A DNA stretch of 64,000 nucleotides from an uncultured SAR86 cluster bacterium (GCA_902511575.1 CABXFU010000004.1:1-64000), one strand, 5' to 3'; positions 18,136 through 28,266 are shown, counted from the stretch's first letter. Program-made: numbers and translations. The notes: a model not told the origin generated them from the sequence alone.

Positions 18136-19380
18136 TCACTCCCAGTTTAAAGCGCCACCTGTTTGATATTCAATGACCCTGGTCTCAAAGAAGTTCTTTT
18201 CTTTTCTAAGATCCATGATCTCTGACATCCATGGGAAGGGATTAGTCGCACCTTTGAACTCTTCGTCCAGTCCAATCTGCGTTAGCCTTCTATTAGCGAT
18301 GAATTGTAGGTATTCTTCCATCATGGAGGCATTCATACCTAGAACACCTCTCGGCATGGTGTCTCTTGCATACTGAATTTCAAGCTCCGTTCCTTCAAGA
18401 ATCATCTGCGCTGCCTCACTTTTCATCTCTTCATCCCAAAGATGCGGGTTTTCAATTTTAATTTGATTGATGACATCAATTCCAAAATTTACATGCATGG
18501 ATTCATCTCTTAAAATGTACTGAAATTGCTCAGCAGTTCCTGTCATTTTATTTCGTCTTCCCATTGATAAGATTTGAGTAAAACCACAATAAAAGAATAT
18601 GCCTTCAAGAACACAATAAAAAGCTATGAGGTTTCTTAAGAGCTGTTTATCTGTCTCGGTTGTTCCTGTTTGGAAGGTTGGATCAGAAATTTGTTGTGTA
18701 TATTTCAAACCCCACGCAGCCTTTTTAGCAACGCTTGGGATTTCTCTATACATATTAAATATCTCTCCTTCATCCATGCCAAGTGATTCGATGCAGTACT
18801 GATATGCATGTGTGTGTATAGCTTCTTCTAAGCTTTGTCTCAAAATATATTGTCGGCATTCAGGATTTGTCACCAATCTATAAAGAGCAAGCACAAGATT
18901 ATTTGCAACTAGGGAGTCTGCAGTTGAAAAGAATCCAAGATTTCTTTTTACTATTGTTCTCTCATCATCAGTTAAACCGTCCTCTGATTTCCAGAGAGCT
19001 ATATCTGCAGTCATGTTAACTTCTTGCGGCATCCAGTGATTAGCGCTTCCATCAAGATACTTTTGCCAAGCCCAGTCATACTTGAATGGAACTAACTGAT
19101 TAAGGTCTGCCTTACAGTTGATCATAGCTTTGTCATCAACTTGAACTCTGCCATTGTGCATTTCATCTAGCTCTTTCACACCTTCTGATGCATCAAAGGT
19201 TTCCATAGCTTTTCTTGCTGCCTCTGCTCTTGATCCTGCCTCAATAGTTGCAGGAGAGGCTTCAGCTACTGGCTCCGGTTGAGCTACAGGCTCAACATGC
19301 TTAGGTGCCTCTGGCACTGTGTTTTTGATTGCAGGTGCTACCTGAGTCTCTTCTTTATTGTATTCATCCCAATTTAACAT
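18136..19380 (-). CDS. nrdB: Ribonucleotide reductase class Ia, beta subunit
   Basis: Houses the diiron centre and tyrosyl radical for dNTP synthesis. Iron ligands are in [10 protein letters not shown] (E and H, with the radical tyrosine in the same helix), VLEGIFFY and [10 protein letters not shown]. The C-terminal tail needed to dock NrdA is present. The first ~65 residues are a Pro/Ala/Glu-rich linker, so the product (414 residues) is longer than E. coli NrdB (376). ATG follows GGAG and starts 14 bases after nrdA. Confidence 0.96.
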   Translation of the reverse strand: MLNWDEYNKEETQVAPAIKNTVPEAPKHVEPVAQPEPVAEASPATIEAGSRAEAARKAMETFDASEGVKELDEMHNGRVQVDDKAMINCKADLNQLVPFKYDWAWQKYLDGSANHWMPQEVNMTADIALWKSEDGLTDDERTIVKRNLGFFSTADSLVANNLVLALYRLVTNPECRQYILRQSLEEAIHTHAYQYCIESLGMDEGEIFNMYREIPSVAKKAAWGLKYTQQISDPTFQTGTTETDKQLLRNLIAFYCVLEGIFFYCGFTQILSMGRRNKMTGTAEQFQYILRDESMHVNFGIDVINQIKIENPHLWDEEMKSEAAQMILEGTELEIQYARDTMPRGVLGMNASMMEEYLQFIANRRLTQIGLDEEFKGATNPFPWMSEIMDLRKEKNFFETRVIEYQTGGALNWE

Positions 19381-19394
19381 TTCTTTCTCCGTAT

Positions 19395-22289
19395 TTACTG
19401 ACAGGCTTCGCAGTCAGGATCATCCAAGGAACATGCTTCTGGCACAGGTGCTGGCGCACCAAGTTCATGAGGAACTTCTGGTGCTGATTCAGCCTGAGCG
19501 CTTACCGCATTTAAGCTACCTTGGTTGATGGTTGATTTTTCTGTTGTTGTTGCTGCTATAGATCTAAGATAGTAAGTAGTTTTTAAGCCCGAATACCAAG
19601 CCATTCTGTAAGTAAGATCTAGTTTTTTACCATTGGCATTACCGATATATAGATTTAATGATTGAGCTTGATCTATCCACTTTTGCCTTCTGCTTGCTGA
19701 TTCAACAATATATTGAGGTTCCACTTCAAATGCGGTGGAAAAAAGTTTTTTAATATCATCAGGAATTCTTGATATTTCACTTAAGCTGCCTTCAAAGTAT
19801 TTGAGGTCATTAATCATTACATCATCCCATAAATCTAGCGCCTTTAGTTTTCTTACTAGGTGTGGATTCACGATAGTGAACTCACCAGAAAGATTAGATT
19901 TAACGTATAGGTTTTGATAGGTGGGTTCAATTGATTGAGTTACCCCAGTAATGTTAGAAATTGTTGCCGTAGGTGCAATTGCCATTACATTGGAGTTTCT
20001 CATACCATCTTTTTTTACCTTTGCACGTAATTTTTCCCAGTCCAGCGTTTCGGATCTATCAACTTTTATAAATTCACTGCCACGATTCTTTTCTAAAATG
20101 TCTATTGAATCTTTTGGAAAGATTCCCTGACTCCATAGTGAGCCATCATATGATGGGTATGTACCTCTTTCTTTTGCAAGCTCGCTTGATGCATGAATTG
20201 CATAGTAACTGATGGCTTCCATGCTGCGATCTGCAAACTCTATGGCGTCATCAGAACAGTAGGGTGCATCTTGCATGTAGAGCGCATCCTGGAAGCCCAT
20301 AAGCCCCATTCCCACTGGACGATGTTTAAGGTTTGAGTTCTTTGCTGTATCTACAGAGTAATAATTTATATCAATAACATTATCCAGCATACGCAGGGCA
20401 GTGGTTACTGTGCGTTTTACCTTTTCTTGATCCAAGACCCCATCTTTCATATGTTGAGGAAGGTTCACTGACCCAAGATTACAAACAGCTATTTCATCAT
20501 TGCTTGTGTTGAGAGTAATCTCAGTGCATAAGTTAGAAGAATGAATTACTCCAATGTGCTGTTGCGGCGAACGTAAATTACATGAGTCTTTAAAAGTTAT
20601 CCATGGATGACCTGTTTCAAACAGCATGGTAAGCATTTTTCTCCATAGATCTTTAGCTGGAATAGTCTTGTGTTGATCCATTTTTCCTTCAGCAGCTAGA
20701 GCTTCATATTCCTCATATCTTTTTTCAAATGCAAGGCCGGTAAGATCATGCAAGTCTGGGGCTTCGCCAGGAGAAAAAAGAGTCCAATTTTTATCTAACT
20801 CAACCCTTTTCATGAATAAATCAGGTACCCAGTTGGCAGTATTCATATCATGAGTTCTTCTTCTATCATCACCAGTATTTTTTCTGAGATCCAAGAATTC
20901 CTCTATGTCCAAGTGCCATGTTTCTAGATAAGCGCACATAGCTCCCTTTCTTTTGCCGCCTTGATTAACTGCAACAGCTGTATCATTAGCAACTTTCAAG
21001 AAGGGAACAACGCCCTGACTTTTGCCATTTGTTCCTTTGATATAAGAACCCAGTGCTCTAACGGGTGACCAGTCATTTCCTAATCCTCCTGCCCACTTTG
21101 ACAGCAATGCATTATCTTTCATTGCTCCAAATATTCCATCAAGATCATCTGGAATGGTTGTTAGGTAGCATGAGGAGAGTTGAGGACGCAAGGTTCCAGA
21201 ATTAAAGAGCGTTGGTGTTGAGCTCATATAATCAAAGCTTGAAAGCAATCTATAGAATTCAATGGCTCTTTCTTCTTTTTGGTCTTCTTCTACGGCTAGA
21301 CCCATAGCAACTCTCATAAAAAATATTTGCGGAAGTTCATACCTTGTGTCCTGATAATGAATAAAATATCTGTCGTAGAGTGTCTGCAGTCCTAGGTATG
21401 TGAATTGATAGTCTCGGTCATGGTCAATAGCTTCCCCTAATTTTTTTAAGTCGAATTCTTTTAAGACTGGGTCTATCATTTCCAATTCGATGCCTTTTTC
21501 AATATATGCTAAGAAAGCTTTTGGATAATAGTCTTGCATTTCAGGATGTGAACTTTCTTCAGCTATGCCGAGAAAGGAAAGCGCTTCACTTCTTAGTTCA
21601 TCCAGTAGAATTCTAGCGGTTACATAACTGTAATTTGGTTCTTGCTCCACTTTAGTCCTAGCTGACATGACAAGGGCTGATTTCATATCGCTAATTGAAA
21701 CGCCGTCATACAGATTTTTGATGGATTCTTCTAAAATTGCATCAGCACTGACATCCTCTAAACCTTCGCATGCATGATTAACCACAGAGGCCAATCTTTC
21801 AATATCAAGAGGCACCTGTGACCCATCTTTTTTTGTAACAGAAATTTTTGGTGCATCAATATTGGTCTGTGATGGCGCATCTTTTGTTCTTTCTGCAGCT
21901 CTTTCTTCTCTATATAGGATGTATTTTCTGGCTACAACATACTCTTCATTGCGCATGAGCTGGAGTTCTACTTGATCCTGTATCTCTTCAATGTGCAAAG
22001 TGCCGCCTGAGGGCATTCTTCGTTTGAAAATCTCTTGTACTTCGGCAGTTATTTCTTCAACTTTTCTGTGAATTCTTTCACTTGCCGCAGCGTTTCCAGA
22101 TTCGTTGGCTAGAAAAGCTTTGGTAACAGCAACTTTAATCTTGTCTTCTTCAAAAGGCACAACTTTTCCATTACGCTTTATTACGCGAAGTTTTCCAGGC
22201 GCTGTAATGTTTAGGTCTTCTGATGGTATTGTTCCGATTGCTTCTTGCCCAGCACCTTCTTGAGTCTTCCCTAACTCTTGTATTGTCAT
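19395..22289 (-). CDS. nrdA: Ribonucleotide reductase class Ia, alpha subunit
   Basis: Catalytic subunit, 964 residues against about 760 in E. coli. The extra length is a duplicated N-terminal ATP-cone (about 32-135, [20 protein letters not shown], and 150-240, [18 protein letters not shown]), as in Pseudomonas NrdA. Active-site cysteines are in [21 protein letters not shown] and VCNLGSVNL; a C-terminal cysteine tail ([12 protein letters not shown]) accepts electrons from thioredoxin or glutaredoxin. It has an AGAGGA ribosome site. Upstream lie two NrdR boxes and two DnaA boxes, so expression is probably tied to dNTP status and replication. Confidence 0.97.
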   Translation of the reverse strand: MTIQELGKTQEGAGQEAIGTIPSEDLNITAPGKLRVIKRNGKVVPFEEDKIKVAVTKAFLANESGNAAASERIHRKVEEITAEVQEIFKRRMPSGGTLHIEEIQDQVELQLMRNEEYVVARKYILYREERAAERTKDAPSQTNIDAPKISVTKKDGSQVPLDIERLASVVNHACEGLEDVSADAILEESIKNLYDGVSISDMKSALVMSARTKVEQEPNYSYVTARILLDELRSEALSFLGIAEESSHPEMQDYYPKAFLAYIEKGIELEMIDPVLKEFDLKKLGEAIDHDRDYQFTYLGLQTLYDRYFIHYQDTRYELPQIFFMRVAMGLAVEEDQKEERAIEFYRLLSSFDYMSSTPTLFNSGTLRPQLSSCYLTTIPDDLDGIFGAMKDNALLSKWAGGLGNDWSPVRALGSYIKGTNGKSQGVVPFLKVANDTAVAVNQGGKRKGAMCAYLETWHLDIEEFLDLRKNTGDDRRRTHDMNTANWVPDLFMKRVELDKNWTLFSPGEAPDLHDLTGLAFEKRYEEYEALAAEGKMDQHKTIPAKDLWRKMLTMLFETGHPWITFKDSCNLRSPQQHIGVIHSSNLCTEITLNTSNDEIAVCNLGSVNLPQHMKDGVLDQEKVKRTVTTALRMLDNVIDINYYSVDTAKNSNLKHRPVGMGLMGFQDALYMQDAPYCSDDAIEFADRSMEAISYYAIHASSELAKERGTYPSYDGSLWSQGIFPKDSIDILEKNRGSEFIKVDRSETLDWEKLRAKVKKDGMRNSNVMAIAPTATISNITGVTQSIEPTYQNLYVKSNLSGEFTIVNPHLVRKLKALDLWDDVMINDLKYFEGSLSEISRIPDDIKKLFSTAFEVEPQYIVESASRRQKWIDQAQSLNLYIGNANGKKLDLTYRMAWYSGLKTTYYLRSIAATTTEKSTINQGSLNAVSAQAESAPEVPHELGAPAPVPEACSLDDPDCEACQ

Positions 22290-22401
22290 TTTTATCCTCT
22301 ATGTTTATTTCTTTCGTTGGCCAATTTAATAAAAATTTACCAATGGGTGGGGTCAAAACGTCTTTTTTAAATCTCTTTAACCAATGACAATATTCTTACA
22401 T

Positions 22402-22410
22402 TGTGGATAA
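22402..22410 (-). promoter_or_regulatory. DnaA box (perfect) in nrdA upstream region
   Basis: TGTGGATAA is the reverse complement of the strict DnaA consensus TTATCCACA. It lies between nrdA and the NrdR boxes. In E. coli, DnaA boxes upstream of nrdAB take part in its regulation. Confidence 0.7.
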
Positions 22411-22425
22411 ATAATCAAGTGAAAA

Positions 22426-22441
22426 ACACAATATATTGTGA
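22426..22441. promoter_or_regulatory. NrdR box 1
   Basis: ACACAATATATTGTGA matches the NrdR consensus acaCwAtATaTwGtgt at nearly every position. It is 137 bases upstream of nrdA. NrdR is a Zn-finger/ATP-cone repressor of ribonucleotide reductase operons; its gene is not in this window. Confidence 0.88.
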
Positions 22442-22456
22442 ATTCTTTTAAATTTT

Positions 22457-22472
22457 TCACAATATGCTGTAT
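22457..22472. promoter_or_regulatory. NrdR box 2
   Basis: TCACAATATGCTGTAT is a weaker copy of the NrdR palindrome. It is centred exactly 31 bases from box 1, the three-helical-turn spacing known for paired NrdR sites. Confidence 0.8.
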
Positions 22473-22511
22473 AAATGGTGTTTATTGATTGTGAGGATAA
22501 AGTGAGTAAAT

Positions 22512-22520
22512 TGTGGATAA
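22512..22520 (-). promoter_or_regulatory. DnaA box (perfect) upstream of glpK
   Basis: A second perfect TGTGGATAA, 110 bases from the first and 21 bases before the glpK start codon. The two flank the NrdR pair. Whether it serves nrdAB, glpK or neither cannot be told from sequence. Confidence 0.6.
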
Positions 22521-22541
22521 CTTAAAAATATTGGAGCTGAT

Positions 22542-24005
22542 ATGTCTATATTAATAGCTATTGATCAAGGCACAACAAGCACCAGAACGGTGGCGTTTGA
22601 TAAAGATCTAAATATCATCCATTCAGAGCAAAAGGAATATCCTTTAATTTATCCCAATGATGGTTGGGTGGAGATTGCGCCTGAGGAATTAATGAGTTCC
22701 GTCTATGCAACCATTGATCCTGTGATAGAAGCTTGCTCAGATATATCCGCTATAGGAATAACAAATCAGCGTGAAACAACTTTGGTATGGGATGCCGATT
22801 CTGGAGAGCCTATATACAACGCAATTGTTTGGCAGGACAGAAGAACGGCAGAGCAATGCATGCAACTGAAGAAAGCTGGTCATGAAGAGGCAATAAAGAA
22901 TGCAACTGGCCTGTTGCTTGATCCATATTTCTCATCTACAAAAATATCCTGGATTTTAGATAATGTTGATGGCGCAAGGAAAAGAGCTGAAGCAGGCAAG
23001 TTAAGGTTTGGGACAGTGGATACGTATTTGCTGTGGCAACTGACTCATGGGGAGATTTATAAGACTGATGTTACCAATGCCTCTAGAACTAATTTATACA
23101 ATATACATTTTAAGGAATGGGATTCAGAGCTTCTTAAGATTTTCAATATTCCAAGATCAATGCTTCCTGAGGTGCAGTCATCCGACAGTAATTACGGGAC
23201 ACTGGTGAGAGGTAATAAAACCATTAAAATTTCAGGGGTGATTGGAGACCAGCAAAGCGCGTTAGTAGGGCAAAGGTGTTTTCAATCAGGTCAAATGAAA
23301 GCAACATTTGGAACAGGATGTTTTTTGATGGTGAATACCGGTGATGAATCTCTGCTATCAACTTCAGGTCTTCTCAACACTCTTGGATACGGCCTCTCAG
23401 GCAAGGTATCTTATGCATTGGAAGGAAGTATTTTTTCGGCTGGGACCATCATTCAATGGCTACGAGATAATATGGAATTTTTTCAAGATTCTGCAGAAAG
23501 CATAAATTTACTAGATACAAGGGGTGAGTCCAATGGTGTTTTGTTTGTTCCTGGTTTTACAGGAATTGGAGCTCCTCACTGGAATGCAGAAATTAGAGCA
23601 AGTTTCTATGGCATCACAAGGGACTCAACCAAAAAAGATATGGTTACGGCTGCATTTAAATCACTAATTTATCAAGTCATGGATATTAAAGAAGCTTTAA
23701 AGGTTGATGGTATACAAATTAAAAATTTATCTATTGATGGGGGTATGGCCGCGAATTCAGGTTTTTGTCAGCTATTGGCAGATTTTTTAGGTCAGGAGGT
23801 GCAGGTTCCCTCAAGCTTAGAGTCCACGGCGATAGGCGCTGCAATTACTGCCGGCTTAGGGGCTCATTTTTTTTCTATCAATGATTTGCAGAACAACCAA
23901 TCAAGCAATGCAACTATTTATCAACCAAGAGTGAAAGTTTTTGATCCAAATGATCTGACTGAATGGAGAAAATTTCTCAGAGTCCTTCTGGACGCATACA
24001 ATTAA
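22542..24005 (+). CDS. glpK: Glycerol kinase
   Basis: ATP-dependent phosphorylation of glycerol to glycerol 3-phosphate. The FGGY-family N-terminus IAIDQGTTSTRTVAFD, the substrate loop NAIVWQDRRTAEQC and the C-terminal SIDGGMAANSGFCQLLADFLG are all present. Length 487, slightly shorter than E. coli GlpK (502). No glycerol facilitator or glpD lies next to it. It is divergent from nrdA and shares the 252-base control region. Confidence 0.95.
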   Translation: MSILIAIDQGTTSTRTVAFDKDLNIIHSEQKEYPLIYPNDGWVEIAPEELMSSVYATIDPVIEACSDISAIGITNQRETTLVWDADSGEPIYNAIVWQDRRTAEQCMQLKKAGHEEAIKNATGLLLDPYFSSTKISWILDNVDGARKRAEAGKLRFGTVDTYLLWQLTHGEIYKTDVTNASRTNLYNIHFKEWDSELLKIFNIPRSMLPEVQSSDSNYGTLVRGNKTIKISGVIGDQQSALVGQRCFQSGQMKATFGTGCFLMVNTGDESLLSTSGLLNTLGYGLSGKVSYALEGSIFSAGTIIQWLRDNMEFFQDSAESINLLDTRGESNGVLFVPGFTGIGAPHWNAEIRASFYGITRDSTKKDMVTAAFKSLIYQVMDIKEALKVDGIQIKNLSIDGGMAANSGFCQLLADFLGQEVQVPSSLESTAIGAAITAGLGAHFFSINDLQNNQSSNATIYQPRVKVFDPNDLTEWRKFLRVLLDAYN

Positions 24006-24177
24006 AAATATGCTTTATTGCATGTAATACATAAAAAGATTTCCCTAGGATGATTTCTGAGCTTCCTGCATGAGACATTTTTAAATTTCTTTAATTAAAT
24101 AGTTTTAAATGTTTTTGTTTGATATTTATTGTAATAAACTAACTCCACTTTTAATTAAGTCCCCCTGACTGGAAAAC

Positions 24178-25362
24178 ATGTTTAATTTTAAAACTTTCAA
24201 TAATATTGCTGAAGATGGTCTAGATATTCTTCGCAAAAATAAATTTAAAGAGGTATCTGAGAACCCTGAAGGGATATTGCTCAGAAGTCATAATCTTTTA
24301 AAGGAAGATTTTGAGGACAATCTTTTATGCATAGCTCGAGCAGGAGCAGGTACAAACAATATACCTAAAGATGATGCAACCAAACAAGGAATTGTTGTTT
24401 TTAATACTCCAGGCGCAAATGCAAATGCAGTAAAGGAGCTTGTCATCTGCGGGATGTTGCTTTCTTCTCGGGGTATTGTTGAGGGCATTGAATTTGCAAA
24501 GAATCTTGATCTTGAAGACTCTGCAGGTTTAAACCAAGCAATGGAGGCTCAAAAGAAAACATTTGCAGGTAATGAGCTGGCTGGAAAGACACTTGGAATA
24601 GTGGGCCTTGGATCAATTGGATCAATGCTTGCACAAGCAGCTCACACCCTTGGAATGAAATTGGTAGGATATGATCCTTACATTTCTATAGAGGGTGCAT
24701 GGAGGCTACCTCGAGAAGTTGAAAAAGCTGAAACAATGGAGGCTCTTTTACAGCAATCAGATTATGTCTCACTCCATGTTCCTCTTGTTGAGGATACAAA
24801 AAATCTTATTAACGGATCAAATTTAAACAAATTCAAAAAAGGCGCTAGGCTAATCAACCTATCTAGAGGAGGGATAGTTAATACTGATGACGTCATAGCT
24901 GAGCTAGAGAATGGAAATCTAGGTAGATTTGTTACAGATTTTCCAACTCCTGAGCTGATCAAGCGTTCTGCAGAGAAGAATGATGTAGTTCTCCTCCCTC
25001 ACTTGGGCGCAAGCACAAAAGAAGCTGAGATAAACTGTGCTGTTATGGCTGCAAATCAAATGGTTAACTATCTACAAGATGGCACAATATTAAATTCAGT
25101 AAATTTTCCAAGAATCTCGCTTTCGCGAGGTACTAATCATCGTTTGGTTATTATTAATCACAATGAACCAGGAATGATTGGTAAAATTGCTGATTCAATT
25201 GCTGCCTGTGATATCAACATTGCTGAGATGACAAATAAAAGTAGAGATGAAATCGCTATTAATTTAATTGATCTGGAATGTCAGGCAAGCGAGGAATTGA
25301 TTAATCAACTTCGATCAGTCGAGCATGTAATGAGTGTCAGGTCTTTAGATATAAGCAGTTAG
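24178..25362 (+). CDS. serA: D-3-phosphoglycerate dehydrogenase (SerA-like)
   Basis: First step of serine synthesis. Substrate domain with IARAGAGTNNIPKDDA, NAD-binding GIVGLGSIGSMLAQAA, catalytic arginine in NLSRGGIVNTDDV and histidine in LLPHLGASTKEAE, then a C-terminal ACT domain (about 320-394, LVIINHNEPGMIGKIAD). 394 residues, the short PGDH form with ACT only. The 172 bases before it show no obvious gene or terminator. A related 2-hydroxyacid dehydrogenase is the alternative; the ACT domain favours SerA. Confidence 0.9.
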   Translation: MFNFKTFNNIAEDGLDILRKNKFKEVSENPEGILLRSHNLLKEDFEDNLLCIARAGAGTNNIPKDDATKQGIVVFNTPGANANAVKELVICGMLLSSRGIVEGIEFAKNLDLEDSAGLNQAMEAQKKTFAGNELAGKTLGIVGLGSIGSMLAQAAHTLGMKLVGYDPYISIEGAWRLPREVEKAETMEALLQQSDYVSLHVPLVEDTKNLINGSNLNKFKKGARLINLSRGGIVNTDDVIAELENGNLGRFVTDFPTPELIKRSAEKNDVVLLPHLGASTKEAEINCAVMAANQMVNYLQDGTILNSVNFPRISLSRGTNHRLVIINHNEPGMIGKIADSIAACDINIAEMTNKSRDEIAINLIDLECQASEELINQLRSVEHVMSVRSLDISS

Positions 25363-25366
25363 GGCT

Positions 25367-26473
25367 TTACACGTAGTTCTCAACAAAACTTTTATCAAAA
25401 GGCACGATTTGGTCCTCTTTCCCATCTTGAACTTTATTAGCCCAATCAGGATCAGATAAAAGCGCTCTTCCAACAGCAATTAAATCAAATTCAGACTTAT
25501 TGAGCTTCTCATGCAGGATATTTAGATCTACAGTTTGGGTCTTATGGTCCCCAGAATAAAGTTTAATAAAATCTTTGTCCAAACCAACACTACCTACACT
25601 AATAGTAGGAAGTCCAGTTGCCTCTTTTGCAACTCCAGCCAAGTTAAGGCCTTTAGTGTTAAATTCGCCTTCCCAAAAACGACGATTGCTACAATGGATA
25701 AAATCAGCCCCTGCACTCTTTAAAATATTAAAAAATTTATTTAACTCTTCTGCATCAGAAGTAATTTTTGCTTCATAGTCCTGTTGCTTCCACTGTGAAA
25801 CTCTTATTCCAATCTTGAAGCTTTCAGAGGTTATTTTTTGTGATGCCTCAAGAATTTCTTTCGCAAGTTTAGATCTATTTTCGATGGAGCCACCATATTC
25901 ATCAGTCCTTAAATTTATCTGATCCCAAAAAAATTGATCAATTAAATAGCCATGCGCACCATGAATTTCCACCCCATCAAATCCAATCTCTTCACAAATC
26001 TTTGCATCTTCAGCATAAACCTCGATCAATTCTTTGATTTCCTCATGCGTCATTTCATGCGCCACTTTCTTTCCAGGAACCACATAACCAGATGGAGTAA
26101 ATCCTGGAACTTCTGGTATAGGGGGCATGCCTAGTTTTCTAATTCCACCCACATGCCAGAGTTGACAGAAGATAGAGGAATTATTTTTATGAACCTCATT
26201 GACGACTTTTTCCCACATTTTTTTTGCTTCATCTGTTTCTAAATTTGGGCAATTCGGATAGCCGCTTGCAGCTTGATGACTCACTTCCACTCCCTCAGTT
26301 AGTATCAAACCTACACCACCTTGAGCTCTTCGTGCATAGTAGGTTGGAGCATAATCTTTGGGTATTCCATTTGGTGAAAAGTTCCTTGTCATAGGAGCCA
26401 TCACAACTCTATTTCTTAGATTTAAACCATTCAAGTTGTAGGCAGAAAAAAGCGCGTTTTTTTGATCATTCAT
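25367..26473 (-). CDS. NADH:flavin oxidoreductase, Old Yellow Enzyme family
   Basis: FMN TIM barrel, 368 residues. N-terminal LRNRVVMAPMTRNFSPNG, the active-site segment EIHGAHGYLIDQFFWDQINLR (H-x-x-H type), and C-terminal LIAVGRALLSDPDWANKV mark the OYE fold. Family members reduce activated C=C bonds of enones or related compounds with NAD(P)H. Physiological substrate not deducible. Convergent with serA (4-base gap) and divergent from ung. Confidence 0.9.
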   Translation of the reverse strand: MNDQKNALFSAYNLNGLNLRNRVVMAPMTRNFSPNGIPKDYAPTYYARRAQGGVGLILTEGVEVSHQAASGYPNCPNLETDEAKKMWEKVVNEVHKNNSSIFCQLWHVGGIRKLGMPPIPEVPGFTPSGYVVPGKKVAHEMTHEEIKELIEVYAEDAKICEEIGFDGVEIHGAHGYLIDQFFWDQINLRTDEYGGSIENRSKLAKEILEASQKITSESFKIGIRVSQWKQQDYEAKITSDAEELNKFFNILKSAGADFIHCSNRRFWEGEFNTKGLNLAGVAKEATGLPTISVGSVGLDKDFIKLYSGDHKTQTVDLNILHEKLNKSEFDLIAVGRALLSDPDWANKVQDGKEDQIVPFDKSFVENYV

Positions 26474-26622
26474 ATGGATTATTTATGGTTACTATAAAGA
26501 GGATGTATTCTAATTTATTTTTTTTTAAAAAAATACTTGCCCACAGAACTAAATAGTGTTATTGACTCTTCATTAATATTTACCAAAAGATGGATTAATC
26601 TGAACTAAACGTAACATAAGTT

Positions 26623-26694
26623 ACTGATTTAAGGTTATTTAATTATTAATTGATTAGTTTTTGATCAATTTGCATGAAACCTTATTAAATCAGT
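26623..26694. repeat. Nested inverted repeat
   Basis: The outer arms ACTGATTTAAGGTT (26623-26636) and AACCTT-ATT-AAATCAGT (26678-26694) are complementary apart from a three-base bulge. Inside them AATTGAT (26648-26654) pairs with ATCAATT (26664-26670). The whole could form a long hairpin in RNA or a cruciform in DNA. No protein-coding role is apparent. Confidence 0.75.
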
Positions 26695-26727
26695 CTAAAA
26701 TATAAGAATATTAACTTATCCCAAGCT

Positions 26728-26750
26728 TTATCCACAGTTTCTGTGGATAA
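26728..26750. promoter_or_regulatory. Convergent pair of perfect DnaA boxes
   Basis: TTATCCACA (26728-26736) and TGTGGATAA (26742-26750) form a perfect 9-base inverted repeat with a 5-base spacer, 28 bases upstream of the ung start. It could bind DnaA, or equally fold as a small hairpin in the ung leader. Confidence 0.65.
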
Positions 26751-26778
26751 AATTTAAGCATTTTTTAGAGTAATTTTT

Positions 26779-27453
26779 TTGAATATTTTTAACTTTCCTG
26801 ATACTTGGTTAGAGCCTCTGGGCAAGCGGTTTTGTATAGATTTTTTAAATGAAATGGAGTCAAAATTTTTAAAATCAAATACTGAAAATATAGCTATATT
26901 TCCCCCAATTCCATCTGTATTCCGAGCCCTAGAATTGGTTCATTTCAATGAAGTTAAAGTATTAATTTTAGGGCAAGATCCATACCATGGTTTCGGACAA
27001 GCAAACGGCCTGTCTTTCTCAGTCAATAAAGAAATTATGATTCCGCCATCCCTAAAAAATATCTTTCTTGAACTAAAAGATGATTTAAATATTCCTATTT
27101 CTCAACACGGCGATTTAACTTCTTGGGCTCAACAAAAAATCTTGTTATTAAATTCTGTTCTAACTGTAGAGCATGGAAAACCAAACTCACATCAGAAATT
27201 AGGCTGGGATAAATTAACGAACAAAATCATTTCTCGGTTAAGTCAAAGAGGAAATATGATTTTTGTTTTATGGGGCAACAGTGCTCAAAAAAAATTAAAT
27301 TTAATTGACGACAAGGAAAATAAAATTTTATCCGCTCCTCACCCATCTCCTCTTTCTGCTTATAGGGGATTTTTTGGATGCAAGCATTTTTCAGAAATTA
27401 ATAAAATCTTAATAAAGAATGGCTCTAGTGAAATTAATTGGAAGCTTAATTAA
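26779..27453 (+). CDS. ung: Uracil-DNA glycosylase (family 1)
   Basis: Removes uracil from DNA. The catalytic water-activating loop is LGQDPYHGFGQANGLSFSV, the uracil pocket VLWGNSAQ, and the minor-groove leucine loop HPSPLSAYRGFFGCKHF. 224 residues. The start is TTG 26779: the first ATG in frame would remove conserved N-terminal helix residues. No strong Shine-Dalgarno sequence is seen. Its stop region overlaps the end of the convergent ygfZ. Confidence 0.95.
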   Translation: MNIFNFPDTWLEPLGKRFCIDFLNEMESKFLKSNTENIAIFPPIPSVFRALELVHFNEVKVLILGQDPYHGFGQANGLSFSVNKEIMIPPSLKNIFLELKDDLNIPISQHGDLTSWAQQKILLLNSVLTVEHGKPNSHQKLGWDKLTNKIISRLSQRGNMIFVLWGNSAQKKLNLIDDKENKILSAPHPSPLSAYRGFFGCKHFSEINKILIKNGSSEINWKLN

Positions 27454-28219
27454 TTTTATTAGAAAAACTATCTATTTTTCCAAAGCAAGATGAGAATATT
27501 GTTTCCTGGATTTTGTAGCTCTTTCCAATAATTATAAATTCAGAAACCTCTATTTGATTTGAGTGAACAATTAACCTTGTTTCTTTTTTTAATTTTCCTA
27601 GATACTCCATTCTTGCAATTATTTCTTGCCCTTTAAAGCAGCCCTTAGTAAAACTAACCCTAGTATTGTGCTGTCCTAATTCGTGAGGTCTGTACTTGCC
27701 TGTTTCCTCAAGTTCAATTTGATGATCGCCCATAATTTTTCGATTAATAGCCCAGTTCTCTGTGCTGAGAATATCTAAATTATCTTGAGATTTATTGTTT
27801 TTATCAATCGATAGCGATAAATATGCAATATCTGAGCTTAAAACCAGATGTTCATTTGGAAGCATTGCTTGACCTTTTTTTCTTGTAAAACCTATCACTT
27901 TAGAGTTTAGTGGCTCAGCTGAGACTTTATAAAAAGGCAAAAATTTAGTTATTTCGTTTAAAAAAACATCTTTAAGACCATTTTCAATGATAATTAACCA
28001 CTTGCTTTGATCAAAAATCACTTCAAAGTTGCATAAAATAAAACCCTTTTCGTTGCACAAAGAAGAGATTTGACCTAATTGTTCTTTGATTAGAGTGCAA
28101 TCTGACGTTACCTGTCCTTGTAAAAGACTTAAGACAGAGTCAAAATCACCATTTAAATGAATTGCTGTACTATCCTCAAGATTTACAGCCCCATATTTTA
28201 TAAATTTAGAATTTAACAA
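27446..28219 (-). CDS. ygfZ: YgfZ/GcvT-fold folate-binding protein
   Basis: Folate-dependent factor for maintaining some iron-sulfur enzymes and tRNA thiomethylation. The family signature K-G-C-[FY]-x-G-Q-E appears as TKGCFKGQEIIARMEYLGKLKK (about 189-210). 257 residues, shorter than E. coli YgfZ (326). It faces sdhE across 47 bases, the same pairing as ygfZ-ygfY in E. coli, which supports both calls. Confidence 0.88.
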   Translation of the reverse strand: MLNSKFIKYGAVNLEDSTAIHLNGDFDSVLSLLQGQVTSDCTLIKEQLGQISSLCNEKGFILCNFEVIFDQSKWLIIIENGLKDVFLNEITKFLPFYKVSAEPLNSKVIGFTRKKGQAMLPNEHLVLSSDIAYLSLSIDKNNKSQDNLDILSTENWAINRKIMGDHQIELEETGKYRPHELGQHNTRVSFTKGCFKGQEIIARMEYLGKLKKETRLIVHSNQIEVSEFIIIGKSYKIQETIFSSCFGKIDSFSNKIN

Positions 28220-28266
28220 TTTATTTAATTAACAATTTCAATAAAGATACTATATTAGATTAATAA

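Larger units (their letters stand above)
26474..26778. other. Structured non-coding gap upstream of ung
   Basis: 305 bases without a credible ORF, very A+T-rich. It must hold the promoters for the divergent OYE gene and ung. It also contains a short dyad GTAAC-ATAA-GTTAC (26611-26624), a nested long dyad (26623-26694) and a head-to-head pair of perfect DnaA boxes (26728-26750), described separately. Confidence 0.8.

Noticed and set aside
24006-24177. Possible riboswitch or terminator between glpK and serA
   Set aside because: Only short, weak dyads are visible; no known riboswitch core and no clear hairpin with a T-run.
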